Shown in pieces: positions 9,739 to 16,627 of a stretch of DNA of 30,858 bases. Made by a program: the position numbers and the translations under genes. Below the pieces are notes generated by a model. It was given only the letters and a program-made list of their open reading frames with translations, ran no database searches and had not been told where the DNA came from. The DNA is from DASWRT01 sp036403035 (lineage in GTDB: Bacteria; Pseudomonadota; Alphaproteobacteria; ATCC43930; CGMCC-115725): the NCBI GenBank assembly GCA_036403035.1, contig DASWRT010000465.1:1-30858 (forward strand). The letters run 5' to 3'. Each line of letters starts with the position of its first letter. Position 1 is the first letter of the stretch.

Positions 9739-9833
9739 AACCGCGGAGAATGCGGAGCATTCGCTGCGCGCCTGCGGCGCGAGAAAAATCATACCTCGGC
9801 GAACCTCCGCGGTTCTTTGCGTCCTCCGCAGTT
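9739..9833 (+). repeat. Dispersed imperfect-palindrome repeat, copy 1
   Basis: This 95-base element has ends AACCGCGGAG and CTCCGCAGTT, an inverted repeat with one mismatch. Its core around 9771-9804 (CGCCTGCGGC, then AAATCATA) recurs in the opposite orientation at 30024-30138. It lies between the protease gene and a decayed hydrolase gene. It encodes no protein and looks like a small non-autonomous mobile or REP-type repeat. Confidence 0.75.
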
Positions 9834-9876
9834 AGAAATCGCTCCCTGGCGAGTCCTGTGCAGATAGCCGCCGGAC

Positions 9877-10171
9877 TCAGGGATCGATCACCAGGATCTT
9901 CGACGCGGCGGCGGGCGCCTGGGCGCGGTTTCTCCAGCGTCCGGCCTCGACCTGATGGAAGAACTCGCTGCAGAGCTAATTGAACAGCGCCGGCTCCTCC
10001 GGGTTGAGCGTGTGGCCGGTCTTCGGCAGGATCGCCAGCCCTGACGCCGGGATCGTCCTCTTCAGGAAGAGCGCCACGTCGAAATTCGTGCACGAACACG
10101 ACCGGCTGACCGGTTCCGGCCTCCTCGACGTGCAGCACGAAGCCGTCATCGGTGTTCACGAACGGTGTCAT
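9877..10171 (-). pseudogene. Alpha/beta-hydrolase remnant (internal deletion, frameshift, stop)
   Basis: The minus strand begins with an N-terminus typical of alpha/beta hydrolases: MTPFVNTDDGFVLHVEEAG, then QPVVFVHEF. It then passes, with a change of frame at about 10085, directly into a C-terminal hydrolase segment, DVALFLKRTIPASGLAILPKTGHTLNPEEP, which carries the usual late His region. That frame has a TAG at 9976-9978 and then continues as LCSEFFHQVEAGRW to a TGA at 9877-9879. The whole middle of the protein, including the GxSxG nucleophile elbow, is missing. About 95 codons remain of an expected 250-300, so this is a decayed gene. Confidence 0.75.
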
Positions 10172-10251
10172 GGCGCGCGCTTCGCCTGTTGCTGCCGATG
10201 CCTTTCGAGGATCGCAGCCGGGCCGATTCTGCGTCGGCAGGCGCCCTCGAT

Positions 10252-10276
10252 GGAACCGCTTGACGTGGCGGGCGTT
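10252..10276 (+). promoter_or_regulatory. EcfG-type promoter, perfect match, upstream of the Wza-like gene
   Basis: GGAAC at 10252-10256 and CGTT at 10273-10276 are separated by exactly 16 bases, matching the alphaproteobacterial general stress consensus at all nine positions. It reads toward the export lipoprotein gene, whose ATG is 53 bases beyond the CGTT. Confidence 0.65.
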
Positions 10277-10328
10277 CGCCTGCCGCGCGCATTCCGTGCC
10301 GCTCTATGTAATCGAGGAGATCGACATC

Positions 10329-10895
10329 ATGCGCTTTCGCCTCCTTCTGGTCGTTGCTGCCCTGCTCTGCGGGCTGCAATTGTCCGGATGCGCTTCCGAA
10401 GGTTCGGGCCTGCCGCCGCTGCCGCAGCAGGCCGGAGGGAATACCGAAGCCGGCTACCGACTCGGGCCGGGAGACAAGCTCCGGCTCACCGTCTTCGGCG
10501 CGGAGGATCTATCCGGCGACTTCACCGTCGGCGACAACGGGATGGTCAACCTGCCTCTCATCGGCGAGGTCAAGGCCGCCAACCTGTCGACCCCGGAACT
10601 CGCGACGTCCGTGCAGCGCCGCCTGAGCGACGGCTACATGCGGGATCCCAAGGTGTCGATCCAGGTCGCGAGCTACCGGCCGTTCTTCATCCTCGGCGAG
10701 GTCACGAAGCCCGGACAGTATGACTACGTCAACGGGATGACGGTCGTGAACGCGATCGCCCTCGGCGGCGGATATACATATCGTGCCCAGCAGGGCTACG
10801 CGGTGGTCAGCCGCGCCGGGAAAGAATACCGCGCCAAGCCGACCGACCGCATCCTGCCCGACGACATCCTGCGGGTGCCGGAACGGTATTTCTGA
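10329..10895 (+). CDS. Short Wza-like polysaccharide export lipoprotein
   Basis: This encodes 188 residues. The signal peptide ends in lipobox LSGC with lipidated Cys21. The polysaccharide export sequence domain spans about 42-120 (YRLGPGDKLRLTVFGAEDLSGDF, then VNLPLIGEV). A single SLBB-like domain follows at about 122-185 (FFILGEVTKPGQYDYVNGMTV). These proteins form outer-membrane conduits for capsule or exopolysaccharide. At half the length of E. coli Wza, it is the short type without the C-terminal barrel helix. GAGGAG precedes the ATG. No transporter or polymerase genes are adjacent, so it is an isolated export component. Confidence 0.87.
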   Translation: MRFRLLLVVAALLCGLQLSGCASEGSGLPPLPQQAGGNTEAGYRLGPGDKLRLTVFGAEDLSGDFTVGDNGMVNLPLIGEVKAANLSTPELATSVQRRLSDGYMRDPKVSIQVASYRPFFILGEVTKPGQYDYVNGMTVVNAIALGGGYTYRAQQGYAVVSRAGKEYRAKPTDRILPDDILRVPERYF

Positions 10896-10942
10896 GCCGG
10901 AACGGGCCTACACCGCATAGCGGCGACGGACGCAGCCAAAAA

Positions 10943-10971
10943 GAAGGAGCGCCGGGATCCGGCGCTCCTTC
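10943..10971. terminator. Bidirectional hairpin terminator
   Basis: A 13-base perfect stem (10943-10955 with 10959-10971) has a three-base loop. It is preceded by an A-run (10938-10942) and followed after a few bases by TTTT, so it could stop transcription from both the Wza-like gene and the convergent secreted-protein gene. Confidence 0.65.
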
Positions 10972-11022
10972 AACGTTTTCCGTCGGTTCGGCTAAGAGCC
11001 GATCTTGGCGCGCCAGGGCCGA

Positions 11023-11322
11023 TCAGCCGGCGTCGAGCGCGTCGAGCCCCTGCTTCACCGACACCGAACAAGGATAGTAGGCGCCCTTCGCGGCCTGGTC
11101 CGCCGCCTTCTCATGCGCCCGCTGCGCCGCGGCGACGTTGGCCTGCGACGCACCGATCACCTGCACGCCGAGTTCCAGCTTCTTGATCCCGGCCATGCAG
11201 ACCTTCTGGTAATCCGGCGCCTGATAGCCGGGAACTGACTGGGCGTGGGCCGGCGCCGGGGCGGCCGTCGCGAACGCGACGATCGCTGCGGCCGCGGCCG
11301 TGGAAGCGAGACTACGCAACAT
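11023..11322 (-). CDS. Small secreted protein, unknown function
   Basis: This encodes 99 residues. A signal peptide (basic start, Ala-rich core) ends around AHA-QS near residue 28-30. The mature part of about 70 residues is helical in character (KVCMAGIKKLELGV, then ANVAAAQRAHEKAADQAAKG) and holds two cysteines that could form a disulfide. The frame is open further upstream, but GGAGGG before the ATG at 11322 and the signal sequence fix the start. No known domain was recognised. A perfect EcfG-type promoter lies about 106 bases upstream, so a general stress role is plausible. Confidence 0.75.
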   Translation of the reverse strand: MLRSLASTAAAAAIVAFATAAPAPAHAQSVPGYQAPDYQKVCMAGIKKLELGVQVIGASQANVAAAQRAHEKAADQAAKGAYYPCSVSVKQGLDALDAG

Positions 11323-11427
11323 CGATCCCTCCAAAAGACAATCTCGTGCCGGCTGAGTGGCCGCCGGCCGCATCGCGCCGACGGAGCGGCTTGGAACGCT
11401 ATCGCGGAAGCGTTCTTTCCCGCAACC

Positions 11428-11453
11428 AACGCGGCAGTCGAAAATTGAGTTCC
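11428..11453 (-). promoter_or_regulatory. EcfG-type promoter, perfect match, for the small secreted protein
   Basis: On the minus strand GGAAC (11449-11453) and CGTT (11428-11431) are separated by 17 bases, a full match to GGAAC-N16/17-CGTT. The predicted leader to the ATG at 11322 is about 100 bases. Confidence 0.65.
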
Positions 11454-11520
11454 TGATGACGCAATTCAAGAGCGAACTTCCGGTTGGAGCACGCTACCTA
11501 CACCGAATCGCCGCTCAATC

Positions 11521-11545
11521 GGAACTTTCTTTGCGCCCTGGCGTA
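11521..11545 (+). promoter_or_regulatory. EcfG-type promoter candidate for the 103-residue protein
   Basis: GGAAC (11521-11525) and CGTA (11542-11545) are separated by 16 bases, eight of nine positions of the consensus. It points toward the ATG 33 bases downstream and forms a divergent pair with the perfect box at 11428-11453. Confidence 0.5.
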
Positions 11546-11577
11546 TGCTTCCGGTACGGGCATCGAGGGTTCCGGTC

Positions 11578-11889
11578 ATGTCGACCCGTAACATCCGATC
11601 CGCGATGCTGGGCCTTCTGGCCCTGATTGGTACTGTCGGCGCCGCGCCGCCGCTCCCGGTAACCGAATCGCCCGACTCGGCGTTGCCGCCAAGCCCTGCC
11701 GCCACGGACTTGGCCAAGCCACAAGAGTCGGAGGCGAGCGGCTCATCGACGCCGGGCCCAGGGGTGCGGCAGCGCCGTACGGAACAGCGGCCCGACGACG
11801 CGGAGGAGAGGCGCCGCGTACTGATGCTGCTGCTGATGCGCAGCGTCAGCAGCCTGCACCCGCTGTCCGGGATGACCGGCGGCAACTGA
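11578..11889 (+). CDS. Small predicted secreted or anchored protein, unknown function
   Basis: This encodes 103 residues. A hydrophobic stretch at about 8-24 (SAMLGLLALIGTVGAA) looks like a signal peptide. A Pro/Ser/Glu-rich, probably disordered region follows (25-80), then a short hydrophobic patch RVLMLLLMRSVSSLHPL near the C-terminus. GAGGG precedes the ATG. An EcfG-type promoter candidate at 11521-11545 supports expression. No family was recognised. Confidence 0.6.
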   Translation: MSTRNIRSAMLGLLALIGTVGAAPPLPVTESPDSALPPSPAATDLAKPQESEASGSSTPGPGVRQRRTEQRPDDAEERRRVLMLLLMRSVSSLHPLSGMTGGN

Positions 11890-12151
11890 TTGGGCGGTAC
11901 GCGGCAAAAGTGGGCACGGACTGACCAATCGCGTGACATGCGCGTCGCATGCCGCCCCATCTTCCCGCGCTCCGCGCCCGCTTGAGCTGCGGCGTGCAGT
12001 TGGCACGCTTCTTGAGAAGAAGTGGGACGCGTTCGGACCGGCCCGCAACGGCCGAGTCGATCCGGACCGGGATGGACGGATCATGCGAAGAACGCCAAAT
12101 CCCGGACCAACTGCCAGCCGCCGCGCGGCATCACACCGAGGGGACACCCGA

Positions 12152-13330
12152 TCACGAAATGGTTGGCACGCCGGTTGACGACTGCCCCTGAAGCAATCTC
12201 CTTTCCGCCTCCTCGCTGATCACCTTGGTCAGTTCAGGCCGCCGCGCAGCAAGGTCGCGAAAATCGATCAAATCCAGCACCAGCAGCGTCGCCGGCTGAG
12301 TTGCAACGACCGTCGCCGTGCGCGGCGCCCCGGTGATCAGCGCGATCTCGCCGAAGAACGAGCCGGGCCCAAGGCGGACCGGAGCCGGCTGCACTCGGAT
12401 CTCGACCTCTCCGTCAACCACGAAATACATGCAGTCGCCGGGCTGGCCGCGGCGCACCACCGTCGATCCGGCGGCCACCTCGCGCGGGCGAAGCAGGCGC
12501 GCCACGTCGGCGATCGTCGCCGCGCCGACGTTGTGGAAGAACGGCACCTTGGCGACGAGATCCCACGTGCGCAGGAACTCGCGCCGCCTGATCTCCTCGG
12601 CGAACCCCGAGGCGAGGATGCCGGCCCAGAGGGCGAAGATCGCGATGCCGCAGATCATCACCAGCCCGGCTAGCAGGCGCCCACCGAGCGTCGCCGGGAC
12701 GGCGTCGCCATAGCCGGTCGTCGTCAGGGTCACGATCGTCCACCAGAGCGTGCTGGGGATGCTTCCGAACGTGTCGGGCTGCCCTTCGCGCTCCAAGAGA
12801 TATTGCAGCGTCGCCGCGGCGAGCAGGATGATCACGAAGGCGAGGAAGACGCTCAGCAACTGGCTGCGGGCGTTGCGCAGCACGCGACCGAGGAGCGCGA
12901 TCCCGGTCGAATACGGCGCCAGCTTGAGCAGCCATACGGCCCCGAGGAGGTGCATCGTCGTCATGTCGACCGACGGGAGCGACGCGGCAAGCGGCAGCAT
13001 CGCCACGAGGTCGACCATTCCGGGCAGCGAGCGGGCCCAATGCAGGCGGGCCTTCCACTCCTCGCCGGGATGGACCCACGGCGCCTCCGCGGCGGCATAG
13101 AACCGCAGCAGATACTCGGCGACGAAGAAGGCGAGCGCGCCGTCGTAGGCGACCGTCAGCAGCGTCCGATACGAGGCGGCGAGCGCCGGCACGGTCTCGG
13201 CGATCATCGCGCCAATTCCCGCGATCACCGCGAGATGATGCACCGCCCGGAAAATCCGCGACGCCGCATGCGGCGTCGCCGGATCGACCGTCTCATAGAC
13301 GTGGCGCCTTATCGGGTAAGCATCCGCCAC
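12152..13330 (-). CDS. Cyclic-nucleotide-gated potassium channel (MlotiK1-like)
   Basis: This encodes 392 residues from a GTG start. The N-terminal 245 residues contain about six hydrophobic segments of the voltage-gated channel fold; segment 4 has few arginines. The selectivity filter is TTGYGD at 204-209, specific for K+. A cyclic nucleotide-binding domain occupies about 255-375 with the phosphate-binding cassette FFGEIALITGAPRTATV (FGE 326-328, Arg337-Thr338). The layout matches MlotiK1 of Mesorhizobium loti, an inner-membrane K+ channel opened by cAMP. It is convergent with the upstream 103-residue protein gene after a 262-base gap in which no gene was seen. Confidence 0.93.
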   Translation of the reverse strand: MADAYPIRRHVYETVDPATPHAASRIFRAVHHLAVIAGIGAMIAETVPALAASYRTLLTVAYDGALAFFVAEYLLRFYAAAEAPWVHPGEEWKARLHWARSLPGMVDLVAMLPLAASLPSVDMTTMHLLGAVWLLKLAPYSTGIALLGRVLRNARSQLLSVFLAFVIILLAAATLQYLLEREGQPDTFGSIPSTLWWTIVTLTTTGYGDAVPATLGGRLLAGLVMICGIAIFALWAGILASGFAEEIRRREFLRTWDLVAKVPFFHNVGAATIADVARLLRPREVAAGSTVVRRGQPGDCMYFVVDGEVEIRVQPAPVRLGPGSFFGEIALITGAPRTATVVATQPATLLVLDLIDFRDLAARRPELTKVISEEAERRLLQGQSSTGVPTIS

Positions 13331-13517
13331 GACATCACCGGAGTGTTCGCCGGTCGGAGCATCGCGTGCGCATCACCGTGATCCGACAGTTCCAAGGTTC
13401 GGAATGAACAACCGCACGGCCGCCATGGGCGGACGCGCGGCGCCGGATCATACATACTCCCGGCAGACGTATCACGCCGGAACGGCAGCCGCCCTTAGTG
13501 CCTCCCGGGATAGGCTC

Positions 13518-14423
13518 TTAGGCGGCAGGGATCGGCGGTTTCTCCTGCTCTCCCCTCTCCTGCTCCACGGAATTCGCGGTGTCGGAAACGGTCGTCCGAT
13601 GCATGACGCGCCGGCAGGTCTCGTCGTACGGGCGGCCGCGATGCATCGTGCAGCGGTTGTCCCACATCACGAGGTCGCCGACGCGCCAGCGATGGGAGTA
13701 GACGAAGCGAGGCTGCGTCGCGAAGGCGATCAACTCGTCGATCAGCGCGCGGCCCTGCTCGACCGGCCAGCCGATCACGTGCGAGGCGTGCGAGGCGAGA
13801 TAAAGGTTCTTTCGGCCGGAGCCGGGATGGCGCCGGACGAGAAGCTGCGGCACCGGCGGGAGCTGCCGGGAGATGTCGTCGTTGAAGTTGCCGAAGCCGA
13901 TCCGGCTCCGCGAGTAGTAGATGCTGTGCTCGGCCACCAATCCATCGAGTTGCCGCTTGCGCTCTTCGGACAGCGCGTCGTAGGCGGCGCGCATGTCGGC
14001 AAACTCTGTCTCGCCGCCGGTCGGCGGAATCTCGCGCGCCGAAAGCAGCGAGCATTTCGCCGGCACGCGCTTGAACGAGCTGTCGGTGTGCCAAAGCTGG
14101 TTGCCGAGGTTGAACACGCGCCGGCGGTCGTCGGCCGATAGGACCCGCCCCTCGTGATCGAGGTTGGAGATGTCGGCGACGTCGGCCCGGATGCGGAGCT
14201 TGTCGCCAGCATAGTTCGGGGTGACTTCCAGCGGCCCGAAGTGGCGGCTGAATGCAATCTGCCGCTCGTCGGTGAGCGGCTGATCCGGAAAGACCAGCAC
14301 CGCATGCCGGTTGAACGCCGCCTCGATCTCGGCGAATACGTCGGCCGGCATCGGCCGCGTAAGATCGACGCCGACGATTTCGGCGCCGATGTGCGGATGA
14401 AGCGGCGTCACGCGAAGCGCCAT
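13518..14423 (-). CDS. TauD/TfdA-family Fe(II)/2-oxoglutarate dioxygenase
   Basis: This encodes 301 residues. The iron ligands are His112 and Asp114 (WHTDSSF) and His261 (TMHRGRPYD); the 2-oxoglutarate-binding Arg is in RRVMHRTTV (272-276). The N-terminus IGAEIVGVDLTRP is characteristic of the family. These enzymes hydroxylate small substrates such as taurine, phenoxyacetates or alkyl sulfates; this one's substrate cannot be read. The frame is open to 14759, but family similarity begins at MALRVTPLHP, so the ATG at 14423 is used. It is divergent from a haloacid-dehalogenase-like gene across a palindrome-rich gap. Confidence 0.92.
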   Translation of the reverse strand: MALRVTPLHPHIGAEIVGVDLTRPMPADVFAEIEAAFNRHAVLVFPDQPLTDERQIAFSRHFGPLEVTPNYAGDKLRIRADVADISNLDHEGRVLSADDRRRVFNLGNQLWHTDSSFKRVPAKCSLLSAREIPPTGGETEFADMRAAYDALSEERKRQLDGLVAEHSIYYSRSRIGFGNFNDDISRQLPPVPQLLVRRHPGSGRKNLYLASHASHVIGWPVEQGRALIDELIAFATQPRFVYSHRWRVGDLVMWDNRCTMHRGRPYDETCRRVMHRTTVSDTANSVEQERGEQEKPPIPAA

Positions 14424-14568
14424 AGTTCCTCTCCAGCTTCTTTGCCGGTCAAGTATCGATGCTTTCGCGCGGCGCATCAATCGGCCACGCCGTGCCGCCT
14501 TGTGTGGAGGGCAGCCGCCCCGCTCCGGCGGTCGCGGACGGGGCGTTTCGCACCGCGACGCGCACGAA

Positions 14569-14612
14569 TGGGCATGAAGAAGCCCATGCCGGCTTGCCCG
14601 GACATGGGCTTC
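14569..14612 (+). promoter_or_regulatory. Mutually exclusive hairpins (attenuator-like)
   Basis: Segment 14579-14592 (GAAGCCCATGCCGG) pairs with 14597-14612 (CCGG, a bulged A, CATGGGCTTC) around a five-base loop. The first segment can instead pair with the upstream ATGGGC at 14569-14574. The two folds exclude each other. There is no T-tract after either fold. It may be a regulatory leader or part of a repeat. Confidence 0.4.
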
Positions 14613-14645
14613 TCCTGCAACCTTCCATCTTCCTTGCCCCGCGAA

Positions 14646-14669
14646 CGGAACCGCCGGCCGGCGGTTCCG
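14646..14669. repeat. Perfect 24-base palindrome
   Basis: CGGAACCGCCGG is followed immediately by its reverse complement. It is the second of three dyad symmetries in the dioxygenase-hydrolase gap and could be a cruciform or a dimeric protein's site. Confidence 0.8.
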
Positions 14670-14683
14670 CCCCGGGCCGCAGC

Positions 14684-14739
14684 CGAGCCCGTATTTCCCA
14701 CAAGGAGCAGCGCTGCTCCTTGTGGGAAATACGGGCTCG
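14684..14739. repeat. Perfect 56-base palindrome before a ribosome binding site
   Basis: The 28 bases at 14684-14711 are exactly the reverse complement of 14712-14739, with no spacer. In RNA this would be a stem of up to about 26 pairs ending five bases before the AGAGG of the downstream hydrolase gene. No T-tract follows on either strand, so it is not a standard terminator. The rest of the 335-base gap (14424-14758) holds the two smaller dyads noted separately and no gene. Confidence 0.9.
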
Positions 14740-14758
14740 ACGAAAAGAGGATCCGACA

Positions 14759-15481
14759 ATGGTGGAGCCGGACGGGATCAAGGCGCTCGCATTCGACGTG
14801 TTCGGGACCGTGGTCGACTGGCGCGGCAGCATCTTGCGCGAGCTGGAGGCGTTCGGCGCCGGACGAGGGATCGCCGCCGACTGGGCGTCCTTCGTCGACG
14901 AATGGCGCGCCGCGTACAAGCCGATGATGGACCGCGTGCGGCGCGGCGAGCTGCCGTGGACGGACCTCGACCGGCTGCATGCGATGACGCTGGACCGCCT
15001 TCTCGGCGAGTTCGGCATCCGCGGCGACCTGTCCGCCGCGGATGTCGGGCAGCTCAATACGGCGTGGCACCGGCTCGCGCCGTGGCCGGACGCGCTCCCC
15101 GGTCTCGGCCGCCTGAAGCGGCGCTACGTCCTGTCCACGCTGTCGAACGGCAACATGGCGCTGCTCGTCGACATGGCGAAGCATGCCGGGCTGCCATGGG
15201 ACTGCATCCTGTCCGCCGAACTGTGCCGTCACTACAAGCCGGACCCGGAGGTCTATCGGATGGCCTCCGCGCTCCTGGGCGTAGCGCCGCACGAGCTGAT
15301 GCTGGTGGCGGCGCATAACGAGGATCTCGCCGCCGCCCGCGCCGAGGGGCTGCGCACCGCTTTCGTCGCCCGTCCGGCCGAATATAGCCCTTGCCAGAAT
15401 CGTGACCTCGCGGCGGAGCACGAGTTCGACGTCGTCGCGCGGGATTTCGGAGATCTGGCGGACCATCTCGGCTGCCCATGA
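14759..15481 (+). CDS. Haloacid dehalogenase type II-like hydrolase (HAD superfamily)
   Basis: This encodes 240 residues. HAD motif I is FDVFGTVVD with nucleophile Asp13, motif II is STLSNGN (Ser129-Asn130), and motif III is HYKPDPEVY with Lys160. The late motif is VAAHNEDLAAARAEGLRTAFV. This order matches (S)-2-haloacid dehalogenase type II, which displaces halide from 2-haloacids, though many family members act on phosphates. The ATG at 14759 is preceded by AGAGG at 14746-14750; the frame is open for 300 bases upstream through palindromes, without family similarity. The neighbouring 2-oxoglutarate dioxygenase is divergent. Confidence 0.87.
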   Translation: MVEPDGIKALAFDVFGTVVDWRGSILRELEAFGAGRGIAADWASFVDEWRAAYKPMMDRVRRGELPWTDLDRLHAMTLDRLLGEFGIRGDLSAADVGQLNTAWHRLAPWPDALPGLGRLKRRYVLSTLSNGNMALLVDMAKHAGLPWDCILSAELCRHYKPDPEVYRMASALLGVAPHELMLVAAHNEDLAAARAEGLRTAFVARPAEYSPCQNRDLAAEHEFDVVARDFGDLADHLGCP

Positions 15482-15582
15482 TGCTTGCCGGGAGCCATGA
15501 CCCACCGACGGTGTTGAACGGATAAGGCTGCCGTATCCGTCGTAAGGCGGCGTCGGCGCGACGTTATTAGAGGCACGAAAGC

Positions 15583-15762
15583 ATGTCGGAGACACGGGAC
15601 GGCGGCGCCGAGCATGGCGGCGCAAAGAGCAGCGGCGGCAAGGACACCGCGCCGGGACATCCATCCCCGGCGGCAGACCGCCCGGCGCCGTCCGGCGACA
15701 GGGCGACGGAAAAGCCGGGCATGCCGGAAAAGGTGGCGGACGAGCTCGGAGATTTCGCCTGA
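15583..15762 (+). CDS. Small hydrophilic protein, unknown function
   Basis: This encodes 59 residues rich in Gly, Ala, Pro, Asp, Glu and Lys, with no hydrophobic segment, so it is probably cytosolic and disordered. The C-terminal half (RATEKPGMPEKVADELGDFA) may form a short helix. AGAGG lies ten bases before the ATG. It follows the dehalogenase-like gene after 100 bases in the same direction and is followed by a strong terminator at 15921-15957, which supports a real transcription unit. The family was not recognised. Confidence 0.5.
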   Translation: MSETRDGGAEHGGAKSSGGKDTAPGHPSPAADRPAPSGDRATEKPGMPEKVADELGDFA

Positions 15763-15914
15763 GAGCGCCGCCGGAGAAGTCGCCCGCCGGTTGCAAGGAG
15801 AGGCGCGGCAATACCCTTTAGGCTCGTGCACCTAAGAGCAATTTCCGGCTGCCGCCGGCAGCTATAGAGTTGGACTGCCGGGCCGCACCGGCTCGGCGAG
15901 GTGATGACACACCG

Positions 15915-16478
15915 TCACGCGGGTCGCTCCGTTCCCCCACGGAGCGACCCTCTTTTTATCAGCCGCCAGACGAGCAGCCAGCCCAGCAGTACGCCATCGG
16001 CAAGATGTTCGGGCCCCGGCACGGCGGTCGCGAGCAGGAAATGCACGTAGGCCAAGATCCCCGCCGGGTAGACGAGCCGGTGCAGGCGCTGCCACGCCTG
16101 CCCGCCGAGCCGGCGTACCGCCGCCTTGGTCGAGGTCGCGGCAAGTGGCGCCAGCAGGAGCGCGCCACCGGCGCCGATCGCGAGATAGGGACGGGCCAGC
16201 AGTTCGCCGCCTAGGAACGCCCAGGCGAAGCCGTAATCCGCCGCCCAGGCGACGAGATGGAGCAACGCATAGGCAGCGGCCAACAGCCCGATCGTCCGCC
16301 GCTGACGCATCAGGCCGCCGCGCCCGCTCAGCGCGACCGCCGGCTGGATGGCCAAGCCGAGGACGAGCAGTCGCATGGACCACAGGCCGCTCTCGCGGAT
16401 GAGCGACGGATAGGGATTGGCGCGCAACGGCCCAACTATAATATCGTGCGCGAGTATCGCCACGGGCAGCAGGGCCAC
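15915..16478 (-). CDS. msrQ: MsrQ-like haem-binding membrane protein (YedZ family)
   Basis: This encodes 187 residues from a GTG start, with about five to six membrane helices of the ferric reductase-like domain. Family landmarks are GLWSMRLLVLGLAIQP, the RQRRTIGLLAAAYALLHLVAW helix with a haem-ligand His, ELLARPYLAIG, and WQRLHRLVYPAGILAYVHFL with further ligand His residues. MsrQ passes quinone electrons to periplasmic MsrP, which repairs oxidised methionine. No msrP gene is next to it. In-frame codons upstream of the GTG offer no better start. Its last codons encode the stem of a terminator for the opposite strand. Another ferric reductase-domain role is possible. Confidence 0.82.
   Translation of the reverse strand: MALLPVAILAHDIIVGPLRANPYPSLIRESGLWSMRLLVLGLAIQPAVALSGRGGLMRQRRTIGLLAAAYALLHLVAWAADYGFAWAFLGGELLARPYLAIGAGGALLLAPLAATSTKAAVRRLGGQAWQRLHRLVYPAGILAYVHFLLATAVPGPEHLADGVLLGWLLVWRLIKRGSLRGGTERPA
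15921..15957 (+). terminator. Rho-independent terminator inside the 3' end of the msrQ-like gene
   Basis: A 12-base perfect stem (15921-15932 with 15939-15950) with a six-base C-rich loop is followed by TCTTTTT. It faces plus-strand transcripts from the dehalogenase and small hydrophilic protein genes and lies within the coding end of the convergent gene. Confidence 0.8.
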
Positions 16479-16627
16479 GGCGATAACCGTGCATGTTGCG
16501 ACGCGTCTCAGAGCCGAACTCCGACCGACACGTATCGGACAGCAGGACCGATCGGGCGAGTTTCGCTCAGGGCGCGTTCTCCACGGGAAGGCAGTCGCTC
16601 GCCGGTCGGCTCACGTCTAGGATCCCG

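Noticed and set aside
9737..10171. A 144-codon minus-strand frame as an intact gene
   Set aside because: Only its first 30 residues resemble a hydrolase; the rest is out of frame and runs into a repeat, so it was called a pseudogene.
12001..12015. A sigma-54-like site, TGGCAC-N5-TTGA
   Set aside because: The near-invariant GC of the -12 element is GA here, and no plus-strand gene follows.
13404..14141. A 245-codon plus-strand frame opposite the dioxygenase
   Set aside because: It is antisense to a well-supported gene, with no domain.
15763..15920. A possible small RNA ending at the terminator at 15921-15957
   Set aside because: No convincing promoter was seen in this stretch, and the terminator is explained by the upstream genes.
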